From assembly GCF_014773485.1 (NCBI RefSeq), contig NZ_JACXBP010000001.1, forward strand, positions 682,001-746,000: a stretch of DNA of 64,000 nt. Reading direction: 5' to 3'. This DNA comes from Erwinia aphidicola. GTDB lineage: Bacteria; Pseudomonadota; Gammaproteobacteria; Enterobacterales; Enterobacteriaceae. Under the pieces are notes generated by a model that had not been told where the DNA came from, did no database searches, and saw only the letters and a list, made by a program, of their open reading frames with translations. The position numbers were made by a program, and so were the translations under genes. Below are positions 12,049-18,322 of this stretch, in pieces; positions within the stretch are counted from its first letter, which is position 1; the number at the start of each line of letters is the position of its first letter.

Positions 12049-12167
12049 GCAGGTGAATGCAACGTCAAGCGATGGGCGTTGCGCTCCATATTGTCTTACT
12101 TCCTTTTTTGAATTAATGCATAGCACATTTAATTCGTACGACGCCGGCATATAGCCGGCTTTTTTTT
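12049..12167 (+). ncRNA. fnrS: FnrS small regulatory RNA
   Basis: Anaerobically induced, Hfq-dependent sRNA that represses mRNAs of aerobic metabolism. From memory the sequence follows E. coli FnrS almost base for base: GCAGGTGAATGCAACGTC at the 5' end, the GATGGGCGTTGCGCTCC segment, the single-stranded TTGTCTTACTTCC region, and a terminator hairpin GCCGGC-ATATA-GCCGGC (12143-12159) followed by eight T. The position between zntB and dbpA is also the E. coli position. The terminator loop and stem differ slightly, with the changes keeping the pairing. An FNR box lies at 12000-12013. Confidence 0.96.
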
Positions 12168-12232
12168 GCCCGTTTGCCAGCAGGCTGAGATGTCCTACGC
12201 TTAAGGTTCATGCAACACCTGAGGAGGAAGGT

Positions 12233-12388
12233 ATGTTCACTGACAGCGCAAAAGCGATCCGCAGCTCGGAACCGCTGGGTGACCCGGTTCCCATTCCCGA
12301 TCCCATCCCTGTTCCGCAACCGCTGCCCGATCCGCCGCCCGACAATCCCGACCCGTATCCGATTATTGACCCACCGCCACATCGTTAA
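12233..12388 (+). CDS. Small proline-rich protein
   Basis: A 51-codon ORF encodes MFTDSAKAIRSSEPLGD followed by a run of Pro-Xaa repeats (DPVPIPDPIPVPQPLPDPPPDNPDPYP), about 40% proline. A strong ribosome site, GAGGAGG, sits 6 bases before the ATG, which makes translation likely despite the short length. No signal peptide or membrane segment is visible. Small proline-rich ORFs occur in this part of other enterobacterial chromosomes, but I cannot assign a function. It starts 66 bases past the FnrS terminator and precedes ttcA. Confidence 0.72.
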   Translation: MFTDSAKAIRSSEPLGDPVPIPDPIPVPQPLPDPPPDNPDPYPIIDPPPHR

Positions 12389-12530
12389 AGCAGCGCAGGT
12401 CGTGTCGCGAGAGACGGCCTGCCGGACAACGGATGTTTCCTGCCTGGCAAAACTTACGTATAATGCCCGCCTTAAAATTGTTACTTAAAGCAAGTCGTTC
12501 TCAGGCTATCAGGGTCAAAATAAAGTGGTT

Positions 12531-13424
12531 ATGAATCAAGTCGATGTAAGAAAAGAAACCCTTGAGTTTAATAAGCTCCAGAAGCGTATCCGCAGAAATG
12601 TTGGCAACGCTATCACTGATTACAACATGATCGAAGAGAACGACGTGGTGATGGCCTGCATGAGCGGCGGCAAAGATTCGTTTGCCATGCTGGATATTTT
12701 GATTGGCCTGCAAAAAGTCGCCCCGATCAAATTTGAGGTGATCGCCGTTAACCTGGACCAGAAGCAGCCCGGTTTTCCTGAGCATATCCTGCCAGCCTAT
12801 CTCGATAGTCTGAATATCCCGTATTACATCGTCGACAAAGACACCTACTCGGTGGTGAAAGAGAAGATACCGGAAGGCAAAACCACCTGCGGTCTCTGCT
12901 CCCGCCTGCGTCGCGGTACGCTTTACTCCTTCGCCGAGAAAATTGGTGCCACCAAAATCGCGCTGGGCCACCATATGGATGACATCGTTGAGACGCTGTT
13001 CCTTAACATGTTCCACGGCGCGCGCATGAAGGCCATGCCGCCTAAACTGCGCTCTGACGATGGTCGTAACGTCGTGATCCGTCCGCTCACCTACTGCCGC
13101 GAGAAAGACCTGATCGCCTACGCTGAGCAGAAAGATTTCCCGATTATCCCGTGTAATCTCTGCGGCTCGCAGGAGAACTTACAGCGTCAGTCTATCAAGG
13201 CGATGCTGACCGAGTGGGATAAGAAGACTCCGGGCCGCGTGGAGAGCGTATTTAAATCGCTGCAAAACGTCAGCCCAAGCCAGCTGGCGGACCGTGAACT
13301 GTTTGACTTTGAACAGCTGCCGCTTGACCGCAGCGGTGACCGCGCCGAGTACTCGTTTACCGAAGCCACCGTCTCTTCCACCAACATCGACAAATCGCTG
13401 TATATCGACGTGGCGAATCTGTAA
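12531..13424 (+). CDS. ttcA: tRNA 2-thiocytidine(32) synthetase TtcA
   Basis: Iron-sulfur PP-loop enzyme that thiolates cytidine 32 in certain tRNAs. The 297 residues hold the PP-loop SGGKDS at 45-50 and the cluster cysteines CGLC (120 and 123) and Cys208 in PCNLCGS. The start is ATG 12531; a GTG two codons earlier in frame is possible. A perfect TATAAT (12459-12464) lies about 65 bases upstream, with a poor -35. The next gene (13478) lies behind a hairpin. Confidence 0.96.
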   Translation: MNQVDVRKETLEFNKLQKRIRRNVGNAITDYNMIEENDVVMACMSGGKDSFAMLDILIGLQKVAPIKFEVIAVNLDQKQPGFPEHILPAYLDSLNIPYYIVDKDTYSVVKEKIPEGKTTCGLCSRLRRGTLYSFAEKIGATKIALGHHMDDIVETLFLNMFHGARMKAMPPKLRSDDGRNVVIRPLTYCREKDLIAYAEQKDFPIIPCNLCGSQENLQRQSIKAMLTEWDKKTPGRVESVFKSLQNVSPSQLADRELFDFEQLPLDRSGDRAEYSFTEATVSSTNIDKSLYIDVANL

Positions 13425-13433
13425 ACATTTAAC

Positions 13434-13472
13434 CCTCCATCTACTATGCTTAATGCACTGCACAGATGGAGG
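13434..13472 (+). promoter_or_regulatory. Inverted repeat covering the ribosome site of the 46-aa ORF
   Basis: CCTCCATCT (13434-13442) is the exact complement of AGATGGAGG (13464-13472). The right arm contains the GGAGG ribosome site of the ORF starting at 13478. A -10-like TACTAT sits at 13442-13447 between the arms. Read-through mRNA from ttcA would pair the arms and hide the ribosome site, whereas an mRNA starting near 13454 would lack the left arm. Confidence 0.5.
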
Positions 13473-13477
13473 TTGTC

Positions 13478-13618
13478 ATGTCGAAAGAGAGTCATAAAGA
13501 AGAGAGCAAGCCGCATCCGGCGAAGGATAACCCCAGCGAACACGGTGAAATACCGCGCACGCGTGACGGGAGCCAGGACGATAAAAAGGATCCTTACAAA
13601 GATCCGGCTAAGAAGTAA
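13478..13618 (+). CDS. Small hydrophilic protein, function unknown
   Basis: A 46-codon ORF encoding a highly charged, Lys/Glu/Asp/Pro-rich peptide (MSKESHKEESKPHPAKDN, ending KDPYKDPAKK), probably disordered. There is no signal peptide or membrane helix. AGATGGAGG lies 5 bases before the ATG, a near-perfect ribosome site. Composition recalls small stress-induced hydrophilic proteins of enterobacteria, which is inference only. It lies 53 bp after ttcA behind the inverted repeat at 13434-13472. Confidence 0.7.
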   Translation: MSKESHKEESKPHPAKDNPSEHGEIPRTRDGSQDDKKDPYKDPAKK

Positions 13619-13864
13619 GCCGCGCTTAAATCATCTCAACCCTGCAAGGTTTGCACCCTGTGAACCTTGCTAATCCCCCCTTTCTGCCGTACTTTCTCCT
13701 GCGTGATGCTGAGATTAATCTGAAAATATTTGCGTTTTCGTACCTTAAAAACGCGACATTTAATACCAGCCTTGTCTATAATCCGCCTGAAGACTTCCGT
13801 CTTATACAGTTATTTAGCGATCAAATAGCTGAATCAGAACGAAAGTTCGGGAGAAGCAAAACGC

Positions 13865-13951
13865 ATGAAATGGAATCGAAGAAATACCTGGATTGCGATG
13901 GTGGCGGGATGCCTGATCTTCTGGCTGCTGATCGCGTTGGTTTTATCTTAG
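13865..13951 (+). CDS. Small single-span membrane protein
   Basis: A 28-codon ORF encodes MKWNRRNTWIAMVAGC followed by LIFWLLIALVLS: a short basic N-terminus, then one hydrophobic helix of about 18 residues, the usual form of enterobacterial small membrane proteins. GGGAGAAG lies about 9 bases before the ATG. A good promoter, GCGACA-N18-TATAAT (13753-13782), lies about 80 bases upstream. A longer overlapping frame (13651-13956) has no such support. The remaining sequence from 13619 holds nothing else I can recognise. Confidence 0.62.
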   Translation: MKWNRRNTWIAMVAGCLIFWLLIALVLS

Positions 13952-14069
13952 TCTGACTACGCACTCCACGCGCTGTGCGGCACTGCCGCCAGCGCTTTTC
14001 TCCCTCCAGGCTCTGCTTTCTGTTACACTCTGCGCCAATTATTTTGCCGTTTTATCAGAGAACTTTCCC

Positions 14070-15449
14070 GTGACTGCTTTTACTACCCTGACACAACTTC
14101 CCGCCAGCCAGATTGAGAACCTCAACGAGCTGGGTTACCTCGCCATGACCCCGGTTCAGGCGGAATCTCTGCCAGCCATCCTTGCCGGGCGCGACGTGCG
14201 TGCACAGGCGAAAACAGGCAGTGGCAAAACCGCCGCATTTGGGCTGGGTGTGATGCACCGGGTGGACGCCAGCCAGTATGTGACCCAGGCGCTGGTGCTG
14301 TGTCCGACGCGTGAGCTGGCAGACCAGGTAACGAAAGAGCTGCGTCGTCTGGCCCGCTTTACCGCGAATATTAAGATTCTCACTCTGTGCGGCGGTCAGC
14401 CGTTTGCCGCGCAGCGTGATTCACTGCTGCATGCTCCGCATATCGTGGTAGGAACGCCGGGGCGCATTATGGATCACCTGCAGCGTGAAACCCTGAAGCT
14501 GGACGGCGTGAATATGCTGGTGCTGGATGAAGCCGACCGCATGCTGGAGATGGGTTTCCGTGACGATATCGACACCATTATTGGCTACTGCCCACCACAG
14601 CGCCAGACGCTGCTGTTCTCCGCGACCTGGCCGCAGGTGATTGCGCAGATCAGCCAGAATATCCAGCGCGACCCGCTGACGGTAGAAACCGGCGATGTCT
14701 CCGACCTGCCGAAAATCGAACAGTCATTCTATGAAGCCGGGGCGCGTGAAAAGCTGAGCGCGCTGATTGGCCTGCTTAGCGACCGCCAGCCATCTTCCTG
14801 CGTGGTGTTCTGCAACACCAAGCGCGAATGCGATGATATCGCCCAGGCGTTGGAGTCTGCCCAGATCAGCGCGCAGGCGCTGCATGGCGACCTGGAACAG
14901 CGCGATCGTGACCAGGTGTTGATTCGCTTTGCTAACGGCAGCTGTCGCGTGCTGGTGGCGACCGATGTGGCTGCGCGCGGGCTGGACATCAAAGCGCTGG
15001 CGATGGTGGTGAATTATCAGCTGTCGTTTGACCCGGAAGTCCACGTGCACCGCATTGGTCGTACCGCGCGCGCGGGGCAGGAGGGCTGTGCCGTCAGTCT
15101 GGTCGCGCCGGATGAGATGGTGCGTGCGCACGCGCTGGAAGATTTCCTGCAGCAGAAGCTTAACTGGCGCAGCGTGGCGGAGCTGAAGTCAGTTGCCGTG
15201 AAGCCGCTGCCGGCGGAAATGGTTACCGTGTGCCTCGACGGTGGGCGCAAGGCAAAAATTCGCCCGGGCGATATCCTCGGTGCGCTGACCGGTGACGGCG
15301 GGCTGAAGGGCGATCAGGTTGGCAAGATTGATGTTGGCCCGACTCACGCCTATGTGGCCATTCGTCGTGACCAGGCGCGCCAGGTGATGGGGCAGTTGAA
15401 GGACGTGAAGATTAAAGGCAAATCTTGCCGCGCACGCCTGCTTAAATAA
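14070..15449 (+). CDS. dbpA: ATP-dependent RNA helicase DbpA
   Basis: DEAD-box helicase that acts in 50S subunit assembly and is activated by helix 92 of 23S rRNA. The 459 residues hold Walker A AKTGSGKT (47-54), DEAD at 153-156, SAT (FSATWP), HRIGRTARAG (motif VI), and the C-terminal DbpA RNA-binding domain from about 385 to the end, rich in basic residues (KIKGKSCRARLLK). The start is a GTG at 14070 (VTAFTTLTQLP), matching the homologous start. Confidence 0.96.
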   Translation: MTAFTTLTQLPASQIENLNELGYLAMTPVQAESLPAILAGRDVRAQAKTGSGKTAAFGLGVMHRVDASQYVTQALVLCPTRELADQVTKELRRLARFTANIKILTLCGGQPFAAQRDSLLHAPHIVVGTPGRIMDHLQRETLKLDGVNMLVLDEADRMLEMGFRDDIDTIIGYCPPQRQTLLFSATWPQVIAQISQNIQRDPLTVETGDVSDLPKIEQSFYEAGAREKLSALIGLLSDRQPSSCVVFCNTKRECDDIAQALESAQISAQALHGDLEQRDRDQVLIRFANGSCRVLVATDVAARGLDIKALAMVVNYQLSFDPEVHVHRIGRTARAGQEGCAVSLVAPDEMVRAHALEDFLQQKLNWRSVAELKSVAVKPLPAEMVTVCLDGGRKAKIRPGDILGALTGDGGLKGDQVGKIDVGPTHAYVAIRRDQARQVMGQLKDVKIKGKSCRARLLK

Positions 15450-15463
15450 TCAGGCAAAACCCT

Positions 15464-15556
15464 GTAGGGGCCGATCTTTTATTGCGATCGGCCCGCTAAG
15501 CCGATCTTTTGTTGCGATCGGCCCGCTGTGCCGCTCTTTTCAAGAACGGCCCTGCC
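15464..15556. repeat. Three tandem 30-bp hairpin repeats after dbpA
   Basis: Three units follow each other with a 30-bp period: two carry GCCGATCTTTT(A/G)TTGCGATCGGCCCGC, and the third is diverged (GCCGCTCTTTT...GAACGGCCC). Each can fold as a hairpin with a T-rich loop. The array begins with GTAGGGG, like the other repeats in this window, and lies between the convergent ends of dbpA and the 95-aa gene. It is clearly related to the pair at 1685-1751. Confidence 0.82.
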
Positions 15557-15558
15557 AT

Positions 15559-15846
15559 TTAAATCTTGGTAATTACCGGTGGTGCTGCCAGCAGCGATTC
15601 AACCCCCGCCAGCAGAGCCTGGAAGTGTGGCTGGCTCTCGTGCAGTTCAATCGCGGCGGCGCTTTTCCAGGTTTCATGGAACAGGAAGCTGTCGCTGTTC
15701 TCTACGCTGCGGTACAGATCGTAATGCAGGTTCCCTTCCTCAAGACGGCTTGGCGCCACGCAGCGGTTTAACACCGCAAACAGCTCATCGCCTTTACCGG
15801 CTTTTGCCGTGAAAGTGGCAACAATAAGAATGGATTTATCAGACAT
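15559..15846 (-). CDS. Antibiotic biosynthesis monooxygenase (ABM) domain protein
   Basis: A 95-residue single-domain protein of the ABM ferredoxin-like fold, the class that includes YgiN. Visible features are ILIVATFTAKAGKGDEL, EEGNLHYDLYRS and FLFHETWKSAAAIELHESQPHF, where HE-W and H are typical. Members act as quinol monooxygenases or bind small aromatic compounds. The substrate cannot be read here. It is a lone gene between dbpA and the mgtC-like gene. Confidence 0.88.
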   Translation of the reverse strand: MSDKSILIVATFTAKAGKGDELFAVLNRCVAPSRLEEGNLHYDLYRSVENSDSFLFHETWKSAAAIELHESQPHFQALLAGVESLLAAPPVITKI

Positions 15847-15964
15847 CTGTTTCTCCTAATGAGTGGCAAAATGACGTCGTCAGCGGCGAAATACCCCTGC
15901 GGCGTGAAGTTTCGTGCTGTAAGACTAACGTGCCTGCGGCTGTTTGCCATGATCTTTTCAGGCC

Positions 15965-16621
15965 TCACTGAATTTCGACCGACTGCACCCCTTTGATTTG
16001 TAGCAGATCTTCATATAGCTGATGCGGTTGTATTCTGCGTGACAACGTCACCTCAACCATCATTTCACACAGGCTGTTTTCAGCATCACGGTTAACCACC
16101 GAGACATTACCCGTGCGGACATTCAGCTGCTGCAGCGTCACCAGCACCTGCGGTACGCTCTTGGCCTTGAGATGGAAGGTCAGGGTGTGGTGTCGACCGA
16201 TCAGCAGGCGGCTGATGCGGCTGAAGGTCTCCAGCACCACCAGCGCCAGTACCGTGCCATAAATGCCAATTTCATACAGGCCACTGCCGATAACCAGCCC
16301 GATTGCCGCGGTCACCCACAGCCCGGCGGCGGTGGTTAACCCTTTTACAATCTGCTTTTGAATAATAATGGTCCCGGCACCGAGAAAACCCATGCCGCTC
16401 ACCACCTGGGCCGCCACGCGGCTGGGGTCGAGCGCAATGTGGTTGTGCGCGAGAATATCGTCGAAACCATATTTTGAGACGATCATAAACATCGCGCTGC
16501 CGATCCCGACCAGAACGTGGGTGCGCAAACCTGCTTCTTTCGCCCGCAACTGGCGCTCAAGCCCAATCAGGCCCCCCAGCACCCCCGCCATGGCGATGCG
16601 CAGTAACATATCAGCGGTCAT
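15965..16621 (-). CDS. MgtC/SapB family membrane protein
   Basis: A 218-residue inner-membrane protein. The N-terminal MgtC domain (about 1-140) has several helices and the family motifs GGLIGLERQ and GMGFLGAGTI. The C-terminal cytoplasmic part (about 145-218) resembles an ACT-like domain. MgtC of Salmonella affects F1Fo ATP synthase and Mg2+-limited growth, but many enterobacterial paralogues are uncharacterised. No mgtB-like ATPase is nearby, so a general role is safer. I chose the ATG at 16621 over the GTG just before it. Confidence 0.88.
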   Translation of the reverse strand: MTADMLLRIAMAGVLGGLIGLERQLRAKEAGLRTHVLVGIGSAMFMIVSKYGFDDILAHNHIALDPSRVAAQVVSGMGFLGAGTIIIQKQIVKGLTTAAGLWVTAAIGLVIGSGLYEIGIYGTVLALVVLETFSRISRLLIGRHHTLTFHLKAKSVPQVLVTLQQLNVRTGNVSVVNRDAENSLCEMMVEVTLSRRIQPHQLYEDLLQIKGVQSVEIQ

Positions 16622-16808
16622 CACTTATCCTTTTGATTTTACATAGAGATATCATTATCTGAACGGGTAGTTATAAATTAAGAACCGGGGCTATTGATAT
16701 TTCTGTTATTTTGATTTTGTAAGAATGCATGACAGCTATCGACCTGGTGTGAATCGTAGCTTATGCTGGCAAACGCACCTCAGCGCAAATCCACCCGGAG
16801 TTTACCCG

Positions 16809-17081
16809 ATGAAAGCAGCGAGTTTTTTGCTGGTAACGGCAGCGTTACTACTGTCCGCCTGCAGCAGCGACAGTGATAATGAGCCACCTCAACAGGCTAC
16901 GGCCGCCCATGCGCCAGCGCGTGTCGTGATGGGCGATTTGGCAGCCAGCAACTGCGCCAGTGCAGGTGGTACCCTGGCGTTGTCTCGTCAGTTAGATGGT
17001 AGCTCAGTGGGGATGTGCCAGCTGGCGAACGGTCGCCGCTGTGGTGAAAGTGCCTTAATGAGCGGCACCTGCGCCCGTTAA
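16809..17081 (+). CDS. ydbJ: DUF333 lipoprotein, YdbJ-like
   Basis: A 90-residue putative outer-membrane lipoprotein. The signal peptide ends in LLLSAC (lipobox; Cys17 lipidated), a linker of about 25 residues follows, and a DUF333 domain comes last (NCASAGGTLALSRQ, GMCQLANGRRCGESALMSGTC). Its four cysteines probably form disulfides. I use the E. coli name because ydbJ lies beside ldhA there. The hslJ gene found between them in E. coli is absent here. The start is the ATG at 16809; the open frame upstream has no signal peptide. Confidence 0.85.
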   Translation: MKAASFLLVTAALLLSACSSDSDNEPPQQATAAHAPARVVMGDLAASNCASAGGTLALSRQLDGSSVGMCQLANGRRCGESALMSGTCAR

Positions 17082-17103
17082 CGGGCTGACCGACGAAATG
17101 TAG

Positions 17104-17130
17104 GGGGCGACCATTTTTTCCGGTCGCCCC
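17104..17130. repeat. Hairpin repeat between ydbJ and ldhA
   Basis: GGGGCGACC (17104-17112) pairs with GGTCGCCCC (17122-17130) around a T-rich loop, preceded by GTAGG. It lies between the convergent ydbJ and ldhA ends. It has the same plan as the hairpins at 1685 and 15464 but different stem bases. It may serve as a two-way terminator. Confidence 0.65.
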
Positions 17131-17140
17131 GTGCCGCGAA

Positions 17141-18133
17141 TTACACCGTTAGCACATTATCGCACTCGGCGCCGTTCTCCAGCTGACGCAGGTTATGCAG
17201 CGTGGTCTGGGAAATGCTGGTCAGGGCTTCATCAGTCAGAAACGCCTGATGGCCGGTGAACAGAACATTGTGGCAGGCGGAGAGCCGGCGGAACACATCA
17301 TCCTGGATTACGTCGTTTGATTTATCTTCAAAGAACAGATCGCGCTCGTTCTCATACACGTCCATTCCCAGCGCGCCAATCTTCTGCTGCTTCAGCGCAT
17401 CAATCGCCGCCTGTGAATCAATTAATGCGCCGCGGCTGGTGTTGATCACCATCACGCCATCCTTCATCTGCGCAAAGGCTTGCGCATTCAGCAGATGATA
17501 GTTTTCCTCCGTCAGCGGGCAGTGCAGGGTGATAACGTCAGACTGCGCAAACAGCGTATCGATATCTACATATTCTGCGCCCAGCTCCAGCGCCTGCGGA
17601 TTAGTATAGGGGTCAAACGCCAGCAGCTTCATGCCAAAGCCTTTCAGAATACGCAGGGTAGCAATGCCGATTTTACCGGTACCGACCACCCCCGCCGTGC
17701 GGCCATGCATGTTAAAACCGATCAGCCCTTCAAGGGAGAAGTTGGCATCGCGGGTGCGCTGATAAGCACGGTGGATGCGGCGATTCAGCGTCATCATTAA
17801 ACCAACCGCATGCTCGGCGACCGCTTCCGGGGAGTAAGCGGGCACGCGCACCACCTGCAGACCCAGCTCCTTAGCGGCATCAAGATCCACGTTGTTAAAG
17901 CCGGCACAGCGCAGCGCAATAAACTTCACGCCCAGCTCCGCCAGCTCTTCCAGTACCGTGCGGCTGCCGTCATCGTTAACGAAGATACAGACCGCATCAC
18001 AGCCGACGGCATTTTTCGCCGTGCTCTCACTCAAAAGGAAGTCAAAAAACTCCAGTTCAAAGCCGTAGTCTTCATTGACCTGTTCAAGGTATTTCCGGTC
18101 ATACTGCTTGGTGCTATACACCGCAAGTTTCAT
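17141..18133 (-). CDS. ldhA: D-lactate dehydrogenase (fermentative) LdhA
   Basis: NADH-dependent enzyme that reduces pyruvate to D-lactate in fermentation. The 330 residues belong to the D-2-hydroxyacid dehydrogenase family: N-terminal substrate domain, Rossmann domain with GVVGTGKIG (about 150), catalytic Arg in INTSRGALID, Glu in YENERDLFFEDKSN, and His in GHQAFLT. Length and the insert DLFFEDKSNDVIQDDVF are typical of LdhA. It converges on ydbJ and diverges from ydbH. Confidence 0.96.
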   Translation of the reverse strand: MKLAVYSTKQYDRKYLEQVNEDYGFELEFFDFLLSESTAKNAVGCDAVCIFVNDDGSRTVLEELAELGVKFIALRCAGFNNVDLDAAKELGLQVVRVPAYSPEAVAEHAVGLMMTLNRRIHRAYQRTRDANFSLEGLIGFNMHGRTAGVVGTGKIGIATLRILKGFGMKLLAFDPYTNPQALELGAEYVDIDTLFAQSDVITLHCPLTEENYHLLNAQAFAQMKDGVMVINTSRGALIDSQAAIDALKQQKIGALGMDVYENERDLFFEDKSNDVIQDDVFRRLSACHNVLFTGHQAFLTDEALTSISQTTLHNLRQLENGAECDNVLTV

Positions 18134-18322
18134 CGTGTTACTCCTGTACCCGCGCTTAAATAATAATGCAGTGTAACAACTATTGTGAACCGCGGGCGAG
18201 GCATCCCGCTCAGCTGAGCTAAAAAGCAGCGAATGAGTTGATTACTGGTGAAAAACTTCACCCGAGTGATATTCCGTGCCATCATTCAGGGATAATCACG
18301 GAGCGAACAGGGTTTTACTGCC

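Noticed and set aside
13651..13956. 101-residue open frame overlapping the 28-aa ORF
   Set aside because: No ribosome site, composition is unlike a folded protein, and it overlaps a better supported small ORF and promoter.
18134..18322. Tus/Ter replication terminator site or dif site
   Set aside because: GTGTAACAACTA here resembles part of a Ter site by chance, but the core does not fit, and no dif-like sequence was seen in the window.
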